64,000 nt of DNA from Fluviicola chungangensis (GCF_007558725.1 NZ_VLPL01000002.1:372001-436000); one strand, 5' to 3'; shown: positions 46,270-55,304, counted from the first letter of the stretch. Program-made: numbers and translations. The notes: generated by a model not told the origin, from the letters alone.

Positions 46270-46653
46270 TTACTGGATAAATACAGTCTCTTCGTTTTCT
46301 TCTTCTTGTTCGATTTTGATAATTGCTTCACCGGAAAGCGCATCTTTTCTTGCTTCGATGTTCAAAACCGCTACACCGGCCTGGCCTAGCTGATAAACAT
46401 CGTTGAAGTTGAAAGAAGCAACACCTGAACCATCGCTCAAAGTGGTGTCGAAAAGGACAACCGGTGGGGAATTCGGAACTGTTGATTCGCCTTTCAGTAC
46501 AACTTGTGCACCCGCTACGCGCTGATTGTTGGCATCCAAAACATAAATTAAAGCCGTTGTGTCTTTTTTCTTTCTACAACCCGTAGACGAAAAAATCACC
46601 CCCATACCGATGATAAGTGCTCCGAAAAATGCCGTTTTAATAAGTGTATTCAT
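46270..46653 (-). CDS. Small lipoprotein with carboxypeptidase-regulatory-like domain, copy 2
   Basis: A 127-residue lipoprotein (GVIFSSTGC at the lipobox) with the same domain as the gene at 45749: YVLDANNQRVAGAQVVLKG, then GVASFNFNDVYQLGQAGVAVLNI and IIKIEQEEENEETVFI. Both end in an acidic Glu-rich tail with ETVF. A terminator separates the two genes, so each has its own promoter or level of expression. Function unknown. Confidence 0.75.
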   Translation of the reverse strand: MNTLIKTAFFGALIIGMGVIFSSTGCRKKKDTTALIYVLDANNQRVAGAQVVLKGESTVPNSPPVVLFDTTLSDGSGVASFNFNDVYQLGQAGVAVLNIEARKDALSGEAIIKIEQEEENEETVFIQ

Positions 46654-46674
46654 GTTATTGTAATATTATTCTGA

Positions 46675-47052
46675 TTAAGGTTCAAAATAGACGGTCAATA
46701 CATTCGTGATATGTGCACGGCAGCGAATATACCCGCTTCCTTGATCCGTATCTTTCTTAGCCAATACATCGAAGTATCCCGTAGTTTCTTTTTTTCCAAG
46801 CTTGCTGAAGAATTCTTCCATATCGAAATAGGCAAAACCGGATGTATTCGTTTGAACGGTATCTACGTATTCAGGAGTTGCAGGATCAGAATTTACATCC
46901 CCGATAATCACAACTTTCGCATTACTAACCAATTCGTTATTTGTTGAACGTACAAAAACCTTTAATATAGAAGGATCTTTCTTACAGGAAGACAATACAA
47001 GAAGTATTGAAATCAAGGAGAAATACCCCATGTTACGTACCATTTTGTTCAT
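46675..47052 (-). CDS. Small lipoprotein, diverged relative of the two neighbours
   Basis: A 125-residue lipoprotein (LISILLVLSSC lipobox). The core KVFVRSTNNELVSNAKVVIIG followed by TNTSGFAYFDMEEFF matches the general beta-sandwich layout of the two downstream genes, but identity is low and the Glu-rich tail is missing. The gene lies 21 nt from its neighbour, so the two probably share a transcript. It is a probable member of the family rather than a certain one. Confidence 0.65.
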   Translation of the reverse strand: MNKMVRNMGYFSLISILLVLSSCKKDPSILKVFVRSTNNELVSNAKVVIIGDVNSDPATPEYVDTVQTNTSGFAYFDMEEFFSKLGKKETTGYFDVLAKKDTDQGSGYIRCRAHITNVLTVYFEP

Positions 47053-47235
47053 AGTGTTGTTTTTATTTCGTTGTAAATATAATCTTTTTGCGATTATAAT
47101 CTGATTCTCTACAATTTCGTAACTTCGTTGTTTGAAAAAGTATGTTTTTAAACATCAAATTAAAAGAAAAAGTTACATTTCCGAGATTATTTTTTTTTAT
47201 AGACGTTTAGAAAGTAAAAAGGTTGGATTAAAAGA

Positions 47236-48261
47236 ATGAAAGAGCAAATCGCTGCAGCTAAGGAAGCTATTGAAAATTATGCCGTGACAGACCTGAATTC
47301 TGTGGAAGCATTTCGGATTCACTTTTTGGGTTCCAAAGGAGAGTTGAAAAATCTTTTCGGGGAATTGAAAAACGTTCCGAACGAAGAGAAGAAAGAGGTG
47401 GGACAGCTTTTAAACGGTTTGAGGATCCTGGCTGAAGAAAAATGGCTGCTTTCAAAAGAAAGCCTGGAAAATGTGCAGGGTGCTGATTCGGATATTGATG
47501 TCACCCGTCCTGCAGAACCTGTTCCGCTGGGTGCAAGGCATCCGCTTTCAATTGTACGCAGTGAAATCATTGCCATTTTTGAGCGTATTGGTTATTCCGT
47601 TTCAGAAGGACCGGAAATTGAAGACGATTGGCACAATTTCTCTGCCTTGAATTTCCCGCCTGAACATCCGGCAAGAGATATGCAGGATACGTTTTTCATT
47701 GAAAAAGGTGAACGCGAAATGGCGTTGAGAACACATACTTCCTCCGTACAGGTACGTGTAATGGAATCTTCCACACCTCCGATCAGGACCATTTCTCCGG
47801 GAAGAGTGTACCGCAATGAAGCCATTTCTGCCCGTGCACACTGTTTTTTTCACCAGGTTGAAGGCTTGTATATTGATAAAAACGTTTCTTTCGCAGATTT
47901 GAAACAAACGCTGGATTATTTCGCGAAATCCTTATTCGGGGATAAAGCCAAGATCCGTCTTCGTCCTTCCTATTTCCCGTTTACAGAACCCAGTGCTGAA
48001 GTAGACGTTTCCTGTACGATCTGTAATTCGAAAGGATGCAACGTGTGTAAATACACCGGCTGGCTTGAGATTTTGGGATGCGGAATGGTAGACCCGCACG
48101 TATTGGAAGCTTCCGGAATTGATTCGGAAACCTATACCGGGTTTGCTTTCGGAATGGGAATTGAACGCATTGCCCAGTTGAAATTCAGGGTGAACGACCT
48201 GAGATTATACTCGGAAAATGACGTGCGCTTTTTGAAACAATTTAAAGGCGCAAATTTCTGA
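47236..48261 (+). CDS. pheS: Phenylalanine-tRNA ligase alpha subunit
   Basis: A 341-residue class II synthetase subunit of normal length. The N-terminal coiled coil (residues 1-85) binds tRNA, and the catalytic core follows with HPLSIVRSEI, EGPEIEDDWHNF, LNFPPEHPARDMQDTFF, RTHTSSVQVR, PGRVYRNE, FHQVEGLYID, FPFTEPSAEVDV and FAFGMGIERIAQLK. It charges tRNA-Phe as a heterotetramer with PheT. pheT is not adjacent, as in many Bacteroidota. It heads a tight run with ytxJ, the cyclase and tadA. Confidence 0.97.
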   Translation: MKEQIAAAKEAIENYAVTDLNSVEAFRIHFLGSKGELKNLFGELKNVPNEEKKEVGQLLNGLRILAEEKWLLSKESLENVQGADSDIDVTRPAEPVPLGARHPLSIVRSEIIAIFERIGYSVSEGPEIEDDWHNFSALNFPPEHPARDMQDTFFIEKGEREMALRTHTSSVQVRVMESSTPPIRTISPGRVYRNEAISARAHCFFHQVEGLYIDKNVSFADLKQTLDYFAKSLFGDKAKIRLRPSYFPFTEPSAEVDVSCTICNSKGCNVCKYTGWLEILGCGMVDPHVLEASGIDSETYTGFAFGMGIERIAQLKFRVNDLRLYSENDVRFLKQFKGANF

Positions 48262-48262
48262 T

Positions 48263-48622
48263 ATGGGACTCTTTTCAAACAAGCAAAAAACTGCATTTCC
48301 CTGGGTGAAATTGACCAGCTCCGAACAATTACAGGAATTGCTGCAATCTTCAGAAACGAAACCGGTATTGTTATTTAAACACAGCACCCGCTGCAGTATC
48401 TCTTCCATGGCATTGAATCGTTTTGAGAATCAGATGGACCCGGAGAAGGCAACTTGTGTTTACCTGGATCTGCTGGTATACCGTTCCCTTTCCAATGAGA
48501 TAGAAGCATTGACCGGTGTGCAGCATCAATCTCCCCAGGCGATCTTAATCAGTAATCACAAAGTCATTTATACCGAAACACACAACGGAATAAGTGCATC
48601 AGACATTTTGAAACTCATTTAA
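48263..48622 (+). CDS. ytxJ: YtxJ-type bacillithiol-linked thiol protein
   Basis: A 119-residue thioredoxin-fold protein of the YtxJ family (MGLFSNKQKTAFPWVKL, FKHSTRCSISSMAL, YLDLLVYRSLSNEIEALTGVQHQSPQAILI). The single active-site Cys in RCSIS matches monothiol bacilliredoxins that reduce protein-bacillithiol mixed disulfides. This implies the organism makes bacillithiol or a similar thiol. It starts 1 nt after the pheS stop, so the genes are cotranscribed and probably translationally linked. Confidence 0.88.
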   Translation: MGLFSNKQKTAFPWVKLTSSEQLQELLQSSETKPVLLFKHSTRCSISSMALNRFENQMDPEKATCVYLDLLVYRSLSNEIEALTGVQHQSPQAILISNHKVIYTETHNGISASDILKLI

Positions 48623-48624
48623 TC

Positions 48625-49701
48625 ATGAAAAGAAGATACGGAATCATTGTTCTGCTCATTTTGGTATTGGCTGCCTTTATCCTTGTTCCCCTGATGAAAT
48701 CCGGAGGTGGGATGGAAGAACTTGAAATGGCCAAATTTGACCTTCCTGGAGACCCCCAGGCAAAGTACGGTGATGACATTCCGATTAAGTTTGTTATTCC
48801 CGAAGGGTTGACTAAAGTTGAGTTGCTTTACAACGATTCGGTCTTCCAAACCTGGAACCATCCGAAAGCTCAAACCAGAACCGTGGCCCTGCAAACCAAT
48901 TATTACGGTGTAGGTTCCCGTTCACTGGTCCTGCGTTCCACTTTCAAGGACGGGACGGTTTTGGAAAACTCAGCAATCGTGCGCATTACTTCGGATATTG
49001 CCCCGGAATTGCTGTTCGTTAAAATTGTGAAAGAATATCCGCACAACCCTGAAAACTATACGCAGGGTTATGAATTTGATGGAAACCAGCTGTATGAAGG
49101 AACAGGTGATCCGGGTCAGCAAGGTAAAACGGTAGTTGGACCGGTTTCTCTGGAAACAGGTGCCTACATTGAACCGAAGAACGGGTTGGATGCGACCTAT
49201 TTCGGTGAAGGGATCACCATTTTAGGAGATCTGCTGTACCAGATTACCTGGCAGAACAGCAAGTGTTTTGTTTACGACAAGAAGACCATGATGCTGAAAA
49301 ATGAATTCACTTATGTCGGTGACGGTTGGGGATTGTGTAACGATGGAAAATCCATAATCATGTCGGATGGTTCCGAACGCATTACTTTCCGTGATCCAGA
49401 ATCCTTCCAGGCTACGAAAGTAATCGAAGTGTATGACAATGTGGGGCCGAGAACGTACCTGAACGAATTGGAATACATTGACGGGAAAATCTATGCAAAT
49501 GTTTATCAAACCGGAACCGTGCTGGTGATTGAGCCTGCAACCGGAAGGGTTTTGCAGGAAATCGATGCGAATGAGCTGGTGATCCGCGGAAAAGGTTCCG
49601 GAGATGTTTTGAATGGAATTGCCTATAACAAGCTGTCAAACAAGATCTTTATGACCGGGAAATACTGGACGAAAACATTTGAAGTTCAATTCCATAAATA
49701 A
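48625..49701 (+). CDS. Bacterial-type glutaminyl-peptide cyclotransferase
   Basis: A 358-residue protein with an N-terminal membrane segment (IIVLLILVLAAFILVPLM) and a beta-propeller cyclase domain (YTQGYEFDGNQLYEGTG, FGEGITILGDLLYQITWQ, FVYDKKTM, LCNDGKSIIMSDGSE, LNELEYIDGKIYANVYQT). These bacterial propeller enzymes turn N-terminal Gln into pyroglutamate on exported proteins. The extra N-terminal 130 residues are an Ig-like module. It follows ytxJ by 2 nt and precedes tadA by 3 nt. In Bacteroidota, exported proteins often carry N-terminal pyroglutamate, so a link to secreted proteins is plausible. Confidence 0.88.
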   Translation: MKRRYGIIVLLILVLAAFILVPLMKSGGGMEELEMAKFDLPGDPQAKYGDDIPIKFVIPEGLTKVELLYNDSVFQTWNHPKAQTRTVALQTNYYGVGSRSLVLRSTFKDGTVLENSAIVRITSDIAPELLFVKIVKEYPHNPENYTQGYEFDGNQLYEGTGDPGQQGKTVVGPVSLETGAYIEPKNGLDATYFGEGITILGDLLYQITWQNSKCFVYDKKTMMLKNEFTYVGDGWGLCNDGKSIIMSDGSERITFRDPESFQATKVIEVYDNVGPRTYLNELEYIDGKIYANVYQTGTVLVIEPATGRVLQEIDANELVIRGKGSGDVLNGIAYNKLSNKIFMTGKYWTKTFEVQFHK

Positions 49702-49704
49702 CCC

Positions 49705-50151
49705 ATGATCTCCCCTTACAACGACGAATATTTCATGCGCCAGGCATACCTGGAAGCTCAAAAAGCTTTCGAACTGGGAGAAATTCCCGTTGGAGCAGTT
49801 GTCGTTGTAAATAACCAGATCATCGCACGCGCGCACAATCTTACGGAACGCCTGCATGATGTTACTGCCCATGCGGAAATGCAGGCAATCACAGCTGCTT
49901 CGGAATACCTGGGAGCAAAATACCTGAAAGACTGTACGCTTTATGTGACGCTGGAACCCTGCGTGATGTGTGCAGGAGCACTTTACTGGTCACAGCTGGA
50001 TAAGATCATCTTTGCGGCTCGTGATGAAAAACGCGGGGCAGGACGTTTCCAGAATGAATTGTACCACCCGAAAACAGTTGTCAGCAAAGGACCTTTGGAA
50101 AACGAATGTTCGCAGTTGATGGTTGACTTCTTCAAAAACAAACGATCTTGA
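49705..50151 (+). CDS. tadA: tRNA adenosine(34) deaminase
   Basis: A 148-residue cytidine-deaminase-fold enzyme of the TadA family. The zinc site is HAEMQAI and PCVMCAGAL, with the catalytic Glu in HAE. It converts A34 to inosine in tRNA-Arg(ACG), which is essential. The alternative, free-base guanine deaminase, is less likely given the length and the start (MRQAYLEAQKAFELGEIPVGAV). Last gene of the pheS run. Confidence 0.92.
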   Translation: MISPYNDEYFMRQAYLEAQKAFELGEIPVGAVVVVNNQIIARAHNLTERLHDVTAHAEMQAITAASEYLGAKYLKDCTLYVTLEPCVMCAGALYWSQLDKIIFAARDEKRGAGRFQNELYHPKTVVSKGPLENECSQLMVDFFKNKRS

Positions 50152-50278
50152 TAAAAATGACTTTGACTAATTAATTTCTTCCCGTATCTTATCCGTTTCT
50201 ACCCTCAAATGAACCTCCCGTACCAAACCGGATTTTGCCGAACCGACTTTTCAATTAGCTTTACAAAAAACAATCGCT

Positions 50279-51169
50279 ATGTCTGAAATCATTCTGGAAG
50301 TAACAGATCTCGACAAGAAATACAAAAAAGTCCATGCCCTGGGAGGAATTTCATTCCAGGTTGAGCGTGGCCAGATCTTCGGAATCCTTGGACCGAACGG
50401 GAGTGGGAAAACAACCACGCTTGCCATCTTACTGGGAATCCTGAAGGCGAACAAGGGAGCTTTTTCCTGGTTCAGGAACGGAACGGAATCTGTCAACCGC
50501 AAACGGATTGGGGCATTATTGGAGACACCGAATTTCTATCCTTATCTGAACGCCATTGACAACCTCAAAATCGTTGCTAAGATCAAGGAAATTTCCGATC
50601 CGATGCCTGCTATTGAAAGTGCTTTAGCAAAAGTAGGGCTGTCTGACCGGGCAAAATCGAAGTTTAGGACTTATTCCCTTGGAATGAAGCAACGACTAGC
50701 TATTGGTGCTGCTTTGCTTTCTGATCCTGAAGTATTGGTTTTGGATGAACCCACAAATGGTCTTGATCCGATGGGTATTGTAGATGTACGCCGCATCATT
50801 CTTGGACTGAAAGAGGAAGGAAAAACGATCGTGATAGCATCGCACATTTTGGATGAAATGGAGAAGATTTGTACCGATGTGATTATTATGCGCAAAGGGA
50901 AAGTGATTCGTGAAGGAAAATTGAAGGATATCATTCAGGATAAGGAGCATGTTTTTATCAGAAGCTCGGAGCTTGCAAAGATCAGGGAACTATTGGGAAC
51001 AGATCTTTTGCGCGTGGTAAATGAGCAGGATTCACTCATGGAATTCACCAGTAACCTGAGCAGCCATGAGATTAACAAAAAACTTGCTTCCGCACATATT
51101 TACTGTGAAGAAATCTTTGTCAAGAAACAATCATTGGAACAATCATTCTTAAGTCATATTGAAGCATGA
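50279..51169 (+). CDS. ABC transporter ATP-binding protein
   Basis: A 296-residue ATPase with Walker A (GPNGSGKTT), signature YSLGMKQRL, Walker B (VLVLDEPTNGLDP) and H-loop (IVIASHILDEM). The overall shape fits ABC-2 type export systems such as those for antibiotics, polyketides or lipids. It overlaps the permease gene by 4 nt (ATGA) and forms a two-gene transporter with it. The substrate is unknown. Confidence 0.93.
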   Translation: MSEIILEVTDLDKKYKKVHALGGISFQVERGQIFGILGPNGSGKTTTLAILLGILKANKGAFSWFRNGTESVNRKRIGALLETPNFYPYLNAIDNLKIVAKIKEISDPMPAIESALAKVGLSDRAKSKFRTYSLGMKQRLAIGAALLSDPEVLVLDEPTNGLDPMGIVDVRRIILGLKEEGKTIVIASHILDEMEKICTDVIIMRKGKVIREGKLKDIIQDKEHVFIRSSELAKIRELLGTDLLRVVNEQDSLMEFTSNLSSHEINKKLASAHIYCEEIFVKKQSLEQSFLSHIEA

Positions 51170-51963
51170 AAAAGTTAATTCAGATCGAGTGGATCAAAAT
51201 CAAGAAGCTCAACTCCGTTAAAATCATTCTGGCTATTTACATGGCATTGATACCGCTTGCAATGCTAGGCATGAATGCGTTTTTTGAGCGTCTAAATACC
51301 AAGCTGAAGCTATTTCCTACTTCAGAAACCATGTTCTCTTTTCCGAATATTTGGAATTTGGTTACATATTCGGCCAGCTTCTTTAATTTGCTGCTAGCAG
51401 TAGTTGTTATAATATTAGCTACTAACGAGTTTTCGAATCGAACGTTACGTCAGCATGTCATTGACGGCTTAACCAAAAGACAGGTCATTGCATCCAAGTT
51501 CATCGTCATCCTTTTTTTCTCTATGGTTGCAACCGCTTACGTCTTTATCATAGGAACAATTTTCGGACTGTCACAAGGCAAAGGACTTGATTGGTACACC
51601 AATGTCCATTATATCGGCTTGTTCTTTGTTCAAACACTTTGTTATTTCGGATTGGCCTTTTTACTGTCAGTACTTTTGACCAGGCCCGCAGTAACCATTG
51701 TATTATTTTATGGGGTGTTGTTTGTAGAAGCAGTGGTTGGAATTTTCCTTCCGGAATCAGTTTATGCATTTATGCCGATGAACAACATTTCAAAACTGAC
51801 CCCACTACCGTTTTTCAGGGAGATTTTGATGAGTAATCCCGGTCCGAAGGACCCGCATAAGTTTTACATTCTTGATATGTGGCAGGTTGCTGTATTGTCT
51901 CTGCTATACATGGGTGTGTTTTATGCCATTGCCTTGTTTCGTTTGAATCGTAAAGATTTGTAG
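51166..51963 (+). CDS. ABC-2 type transporter permease
   Basis: A 265-residue membrane protein with about six hydrophobic segments, including IILAIYMALIPLAMLGM, YSASFFNLLLAVVVIILAT, FIVILFFSMVATAYVFIIGTIF, LAFLLSVLLTRPAVTIVLF and AVLSLLYMGVFYAIALFRL. The layout fits ABC-2 permeases. Start overlaps the ATPase stop, so they are translated together. The substrate is not indicated. Confidence 0.85.
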   Translation: MKKLIQIEWIKIKKLNSVKIILAIYMALIPLAMLGMNAFFERLNTKLKLFPTSETMFSFPNIWNLVTYSASFFNLLLAVVVIILATNEFSNRTLRQHVIDGLTKRQVIASKFIVILFFSMVATAYVFIIGTIFGLSQGKGLDWYTNVHYIGLFFVQTLCYFGLAFLLSVLLTRPAVTIVLFYGVLFVEAVVGIFLPESVYAFMPMNNISKLTPLPFFREILMSNPGPKDPHKFYILDMWQVAVLSLLYMGVFYAIALFRLNRKDL

Positions 51964-52039
51964 TTGAATGTGTTAACAAACTAACAAGTTTGGATTTTAG
52001 AAGTCTGTATCTTAAATTGCGGTGCATTAAACTTCTACT

Positions 52040-53533
52040 ATGAATAAACTATTACTATGCGGAGCCCTTCTTACGGGTTTATCCGTTCATTCCCAAACGA
52101 CTCTTTTCCAGGACGATTTTGAATCCGGATCAGGAAACTGGACTTTAAATTCCAATGATATGAGCGGAGCATCAACCTCCAATCATTGGGTGGTCAATAA
52201 TTCCTATACAGGAGGATCGGGATCCATGGTGTGTTTCGGGGTTCCGATTAACTTCACAATCGTTACAACACCTGCACAACCTGGTGGAATTTCCAATGCA
52301 AATGGTAAATACATGCACATTTCCAGTTTGGCAGGAGAAGGGAGTGGTGTAACCAATGCCAACTTCATCGCATCAGATGGCTTCTGCAACTTTGATGAAA
52401 GTAATTTTGTAAAAATGACGAATGCACTTTCCACGATCGGATATTCGAATGTGACCTTGTCTTTTTGGGAATTAATCGGAGGTGAATCAGGATCTGTTAC
52501 GGGTGAAATTTATTATTCCCTTGACAACGGTTCTTCCTGGATTCTAAAAACCGGAGGCATCAATAACGTGACTACCTGGACGAGCACTTCTCTGGCAGAT
52601 GCTGCTTGGGACAATGTTTCGTCATTGAAAATCGCATTCCGTTTTTTGAATACAGCGGGAAGTTCACCAGTCGATCCTGCATTCGCAATTGATGAACTGA
52701 AAATTACCGGTACTGCTGCGGCGAGTGCTGCAGTTGCAACGGGTGCAATTACTTCAACAAACTATTGCTCCAATACCAGTGCGAATATTTCGGTTCCGTT
52801 TACGGCTACCGGAACAGTGAATGCCGGGAATGTCTATACAGCTCAATTGTCCAGCAGTACCGGTTCCTTCGCTGCACCAACTGCAATTGGGACCCTGACT
52901 TCAAGTGCTACAGGTACACTGAGTATTCCGGCGACAATACCAAGTGGATTGCCGGTTGGAACGGGATACCGCATTCGTGTGGATGCATCTGACCCTGCAA
53001 CTGTAGGAACGGATAATGGAACCGACCTCACCATTGCGGCACCGCCAACCGTTACCATCGGCTCAGTTCCTGCAAACGGAACTATTTGCAGCGGGAGTTC
53101 AGCATCATTAACCGCTTCGGGTGCTACGGTATTCGGGTGGAGCCCTGCAGGGTCACTGAGCAGTGCAACCGGTCCGAATGTAACGGCAACTCCAACTGCA
53201 ACCCAGGTTTACACTGTTATCGGGACAAATGCAAACGGATGTTCGAATAGTGCCACATTCACGGTTACTGTTCAAAGTTGTGCGGGATTGGAGGAAGCAA
53301 CATCCGGAGAGTTTGAAATCTATCCAAATCCTGCAACTCAAAGCTTAAACGTGCATGTTGGTGAATTGAAGGGGCTTCAGTCCGTATCTGTTTTGGATCT
53401 TTCAGGAAGAACAGTGCTCTCATTCCAATCAGTTTTGAATGCCATTGACATAAGTTCTTTGGAAAGCGGGAAATATTTCCTGGTAATTATGCATGAGTCT
53501 GGAGCTTCTGCCAAAGCATTTGTGAAGGAATAA
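52040..53533 (+). CDS. Secreted beta-sandwich protein with T9SS type A sorting domain
   Basis: A 497-residue exported protein with signal peptide MNKLLLCGALLTGLSVHSQ. The N-terminal 200 residues (DDFESGSGNWTLNSND ... FRFLNTAGSSPVDPAFAIDELKI) look like a jelly-roll adhesin or MAM-like domain. Two Ig-like repeats with Ser/Thr/Gly-rich strands follow. The last 70 residues are a type A sorting domain (FEIYPNPATQSLNVHVG ... GKYFLVIMHE), so it is exported by T9SS. No catalytic motif is visible, so a surface or adhesive role is the best guess. Confidence 0.85.
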   Translation: MNKLLLCGALLTGLSVHSQTTLFQDDFESGSGNWTLNSNDMSGASTSNHWVVNNSYTGGSGSMVCFGVPINFTIVTTPAQPGGISNANGKYMHISSLAGEGSGVTNANFIASDGFCNFDESNFVKMTNALSTIGYSNVTLSFWELIGGESGSVTGEIYYSLDNGSSWILKTGGINNVTTWTSTSLADAAWDNVSSLKIAFRFLNTAGSSPVDPAFAIDELKITGTAAASAAVATGAITSTNYCSNTSANISVPFTATGTVNAGNVYTAQLSSSTGSFAAPTAIGTLTSSATGTLSIPATIPSGLPVGTGYRIRVDASDPATVGTDNGTDLTIAAPPTVTIGSVPANGTICSGSSASLTASGATVFGWSPAGSLSSATGPNVTATPTATQVYTVIGTNANGCSNSATFTVTVQSCAGLEEATSGEFEIYPNPATQSLNVHVGELKGLQSVSVLDLSGRTVLSFQSVLNAIDISSLESGKYFLVIMHESGASAKAFVKE

Positions 53534-53553
53534 GGAAAGATATGAAGAATGTT

Positions 53554-53583
53554 AAACCGGGTAGTATTTCTATCCGGTTTTTC
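53554..53583 (+). terminator. Rho-independent terminator
   Basis: AACCGGGTAG pairs with CTATCCGGTT (one G-T pair) around a 5-nt loop, followed by TTTT. It closes the T9SS protein gene 20 nt after its stop. Confidence 0.85.
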
Positions 53584-53593
53584 TGTTGTTAGC

Positions 53594-53610
53594 AAGTTTA
53601 CTAACATGCT
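53594..53610. repeat. 17-mer in hairpin context, copy 1
   Basis: AAGTTTACTAACATGCT, identical to 53732-53748. Copy 1 is framed by TTAGC and GCTAA, so it forms a stem-loop. Confidence 0.55.
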
Positions 53611-53731
53611 AATAAAAATCACGGAGTGTCATTGCGAGTACTAAATTCCCCTCGTATCAGCTCTTATTTTATGTTAGATTGATCATTGGCCTTACTCGTA
53701 GAGGGAATCTATCCGACTTTTTGGTGTAAGT

Positions 53732-53748
53732 AAGTTTACTAACATGCT
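53732..53748. repeat. 17-mer in hairpin context, copy 2
   Basis: AAGTTTACTAACATGCT again, but framed by TGTAAG and CTTACA. The arms differ from copy 1 yet still pair, as if the stem is kept while the sequence drifts. Confidence 0.55.
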
Positions 53749-53848
53749 TACATCACGCTTCGATTTTAAACCATCTCTGTACCTCGTTTCACGCGATCAT
53801 CCCATTCGGGAAGTAAAGTACCCGAAATTCGTTCGGAGTTTTTATTTG

Positions 53849-53856
53849 TAATTTTG
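53849..53856 (+). promoter_or_regulatory. Bacteroidota -7 box immediately before mnmE
   Basis: TAATTTTG fits the TAnnTTTG consensus exactly and ends 4 nt before the mnmE ATG. If used, transcription would start at or next to the start codon, giving a leaderless message. No clear -33 TTG is visible at standard distance. Confidence 0.4.
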
Positions 53857-53860
53857 CAGT

Positions 53861-55267
53861 ATGAGTATTTCTCCAAAAACCATTTGTGCGTTATCAACAG
53901 CACCGGGAATGGGTGCTATTGCATTGATTCGTTTATCTGGTCCGGACGCCATTTCAATTTTGTCGCAAGTTGCAGGGAGGTCGTTTGATCAGGCCACTTC
54001 TCACAGTGCGCATTTTGTTCGTTTAAAGAACGATGATGGCTCGGTACTGGATGAGGTAGTGGTCACTATTTTTCACGAAGGGCACAGTTTTACGGGAGAA
54101 AACACGGTTGAAATCGCATGTCATGGTTCGGTATTTATCCAGCAGGAAATCATTCGTCTGTTATTGGCGAATGGGTGCGAACTGGCAAAACCGGGAGAAT
54201 TTACCATGCGAGCATTCCTGAACGGGAGAATGGATTTGAGTCAGGCAGAGGCAGTTTCCGACCTCATCGCATCTGAGTCGGCGCGTTCACATGAAGTGGC
54301 CATGAACCAGATGCGGGGTTCGTTTTCTAATGAATTGCGCGATTTACGTGAAAAACTAATCCATTTTGCTTCTTTGGTGGAGCTGGAACTGGATTTTGCG
54401 GAAGAAGACGTGGAATTTGCGGATCGAACTGAATTACTGGCTCTGGTAACGGAAGTTTTGGCTTATGTTCAAAGATTGATCCGATCATTTGAACTGGGTA
54501 ATGTGCTGAAGAACGGCGTTCCGGTTGCCATTGTCGGGGCGCCGAATACAGGAAAAAGTACCTTGCTGAACCAATTGTTGGGCGAAGACCGAGCGATCGT
54601 GAGCAACATTGCCGGTACCACACGGGATGTGATCGAAGAAACATTGAATATTGACGGAATCCTGTTCCGTTTGATCGACACTGCCGGAATCCGGGAAGAA
54701 GCTGCCGAAGAAATAGAAGCCCTGGGAATTCAACGTTCGCTGGATAAGATCAAACAGGCCAAAATCGTATTGATGCTGAGTGACTTCAGTGGGAACAATG
54801 CTTCTGAGGAAGGACATTTATCCATGAGTCCTGAAGAAACCGGACAGTGGGCAGATGAACAGGCGAAGAAACATCCGGGAGCACATTTTTTGGTAATCGG
54901 AAACAAATACGATCTACGTTCGGATCAAGTAAATCCGCCTTGGAAATTTGAAACACCTTTCCTGCCGGTCAGTGCGAAAAACGGAAGTGGAATGGATGAG
55001 CTGAAATCGTGGTTGTCTCAGCAGATCCTGGGTTCGTTCAATACCCAATCCGATACGATTGTGACCAATGCCCGCCACCTGGACGCATTGGAAAAAACAC
55101 AGGATTCGCTGGAAAAAGCAAAATGGGGACTGGAAACCAACGTCACCGGAGATTTTGTAGCCATGGATATCCGCCAGGCCATGTTCTGGTTGGGAAGTAT
55201 CACGGGCCAGATCTCAGAAGATGATTTACTGGCGAATATCTTCAGCAAGTTTTGTATTGGGAAGTAA
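53861..55267 (+). CDS. mnmE: tRNA uridine-5-carboxymethylaminomethyl modification GTPase
   Basis: A 468-residue protein of typical MnmE length. The N-terminal folate-binding domain (TICALSTAPGMGAIALIRLSG, GHSFTGENTVEIACHGS, PGEFTMRAFLNGRMDLSQAEAV) is followed by a G domain inserted in the helical domain: G1 GAPNTGKST, G2 region IAGTTRDV, G3 DTAG, G4 NKYD. The C-terminus is FCIGK, carrying the conserved Cys. With MnmG it modifies U34 of several tRNAs. It appears to be a single-gene transcript. Confidence 0.97.
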   Translation: MSISPKTICALSTAPGMGAIALIRLSGPDAISILSQVAGRSFDQATSHSAHFVRLKNDDGSVLDEVVVTIFHEGHSFTGENTVEIACHGSVFIQQEIIRLLLANGCELAKPGEFTMRAFLNGRMDLSQAEAVSDLIASESARSHEVAMNQMRGSFSNELRDLREKLIHFASLVELELDFAEEDVEFADRTELLALVTEVLAYVQRLIRSFELGNVLKNGVPVAIVGAPNTGKSTLLNQLLGEDRAIVSNIAGTTRDVIEETLNIDGILFRLIDTAGIREEAAEEIEALGIQRSLDKIKQAKIVLMLSDFSGNNASEEGHLSMSPEETGQWADEQAKKHPGAHFLVIGNKYDLRSDQVNPPWKFETPFLPVSAKNGSGMDELKSWLSQQILGSFNTQSDTIVTNARHLDALEKTQDSLEKAKWGLETNVTGDFVAMDIRQAMFWLGSITGQISEDDLLANIFSKFCIGK

Positions 55268-55274
55268 TCTTGTT

Positions 55275-55304
55275 GTCCTTTTTGACCATAGCCTCAAAAA
55301 GGAC
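55275..55304. terminator. Hairpin after mnmE
   Basis: GTCCTTTTTGA pairs with TCAAAAAGGAC over an 8-nt loop. The run after it on the plus strand is A, not T, so a plus-strand terminator is uncertain; on the minus strand the hairpin is followed by T. Confidence 0.4.

Larger units (their letters stand above)
53534..53860. other. Intergenic region with a repeated hairpin motif
   Basis: No gene is seen. It contains the terminator at 53554, two copies of a 17-mer (53594 and 53732) each flanked by complementary arms, and a Bacteroidota-type -7 box directly before mnmE. No other structure was found. Confidence 0.55.
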
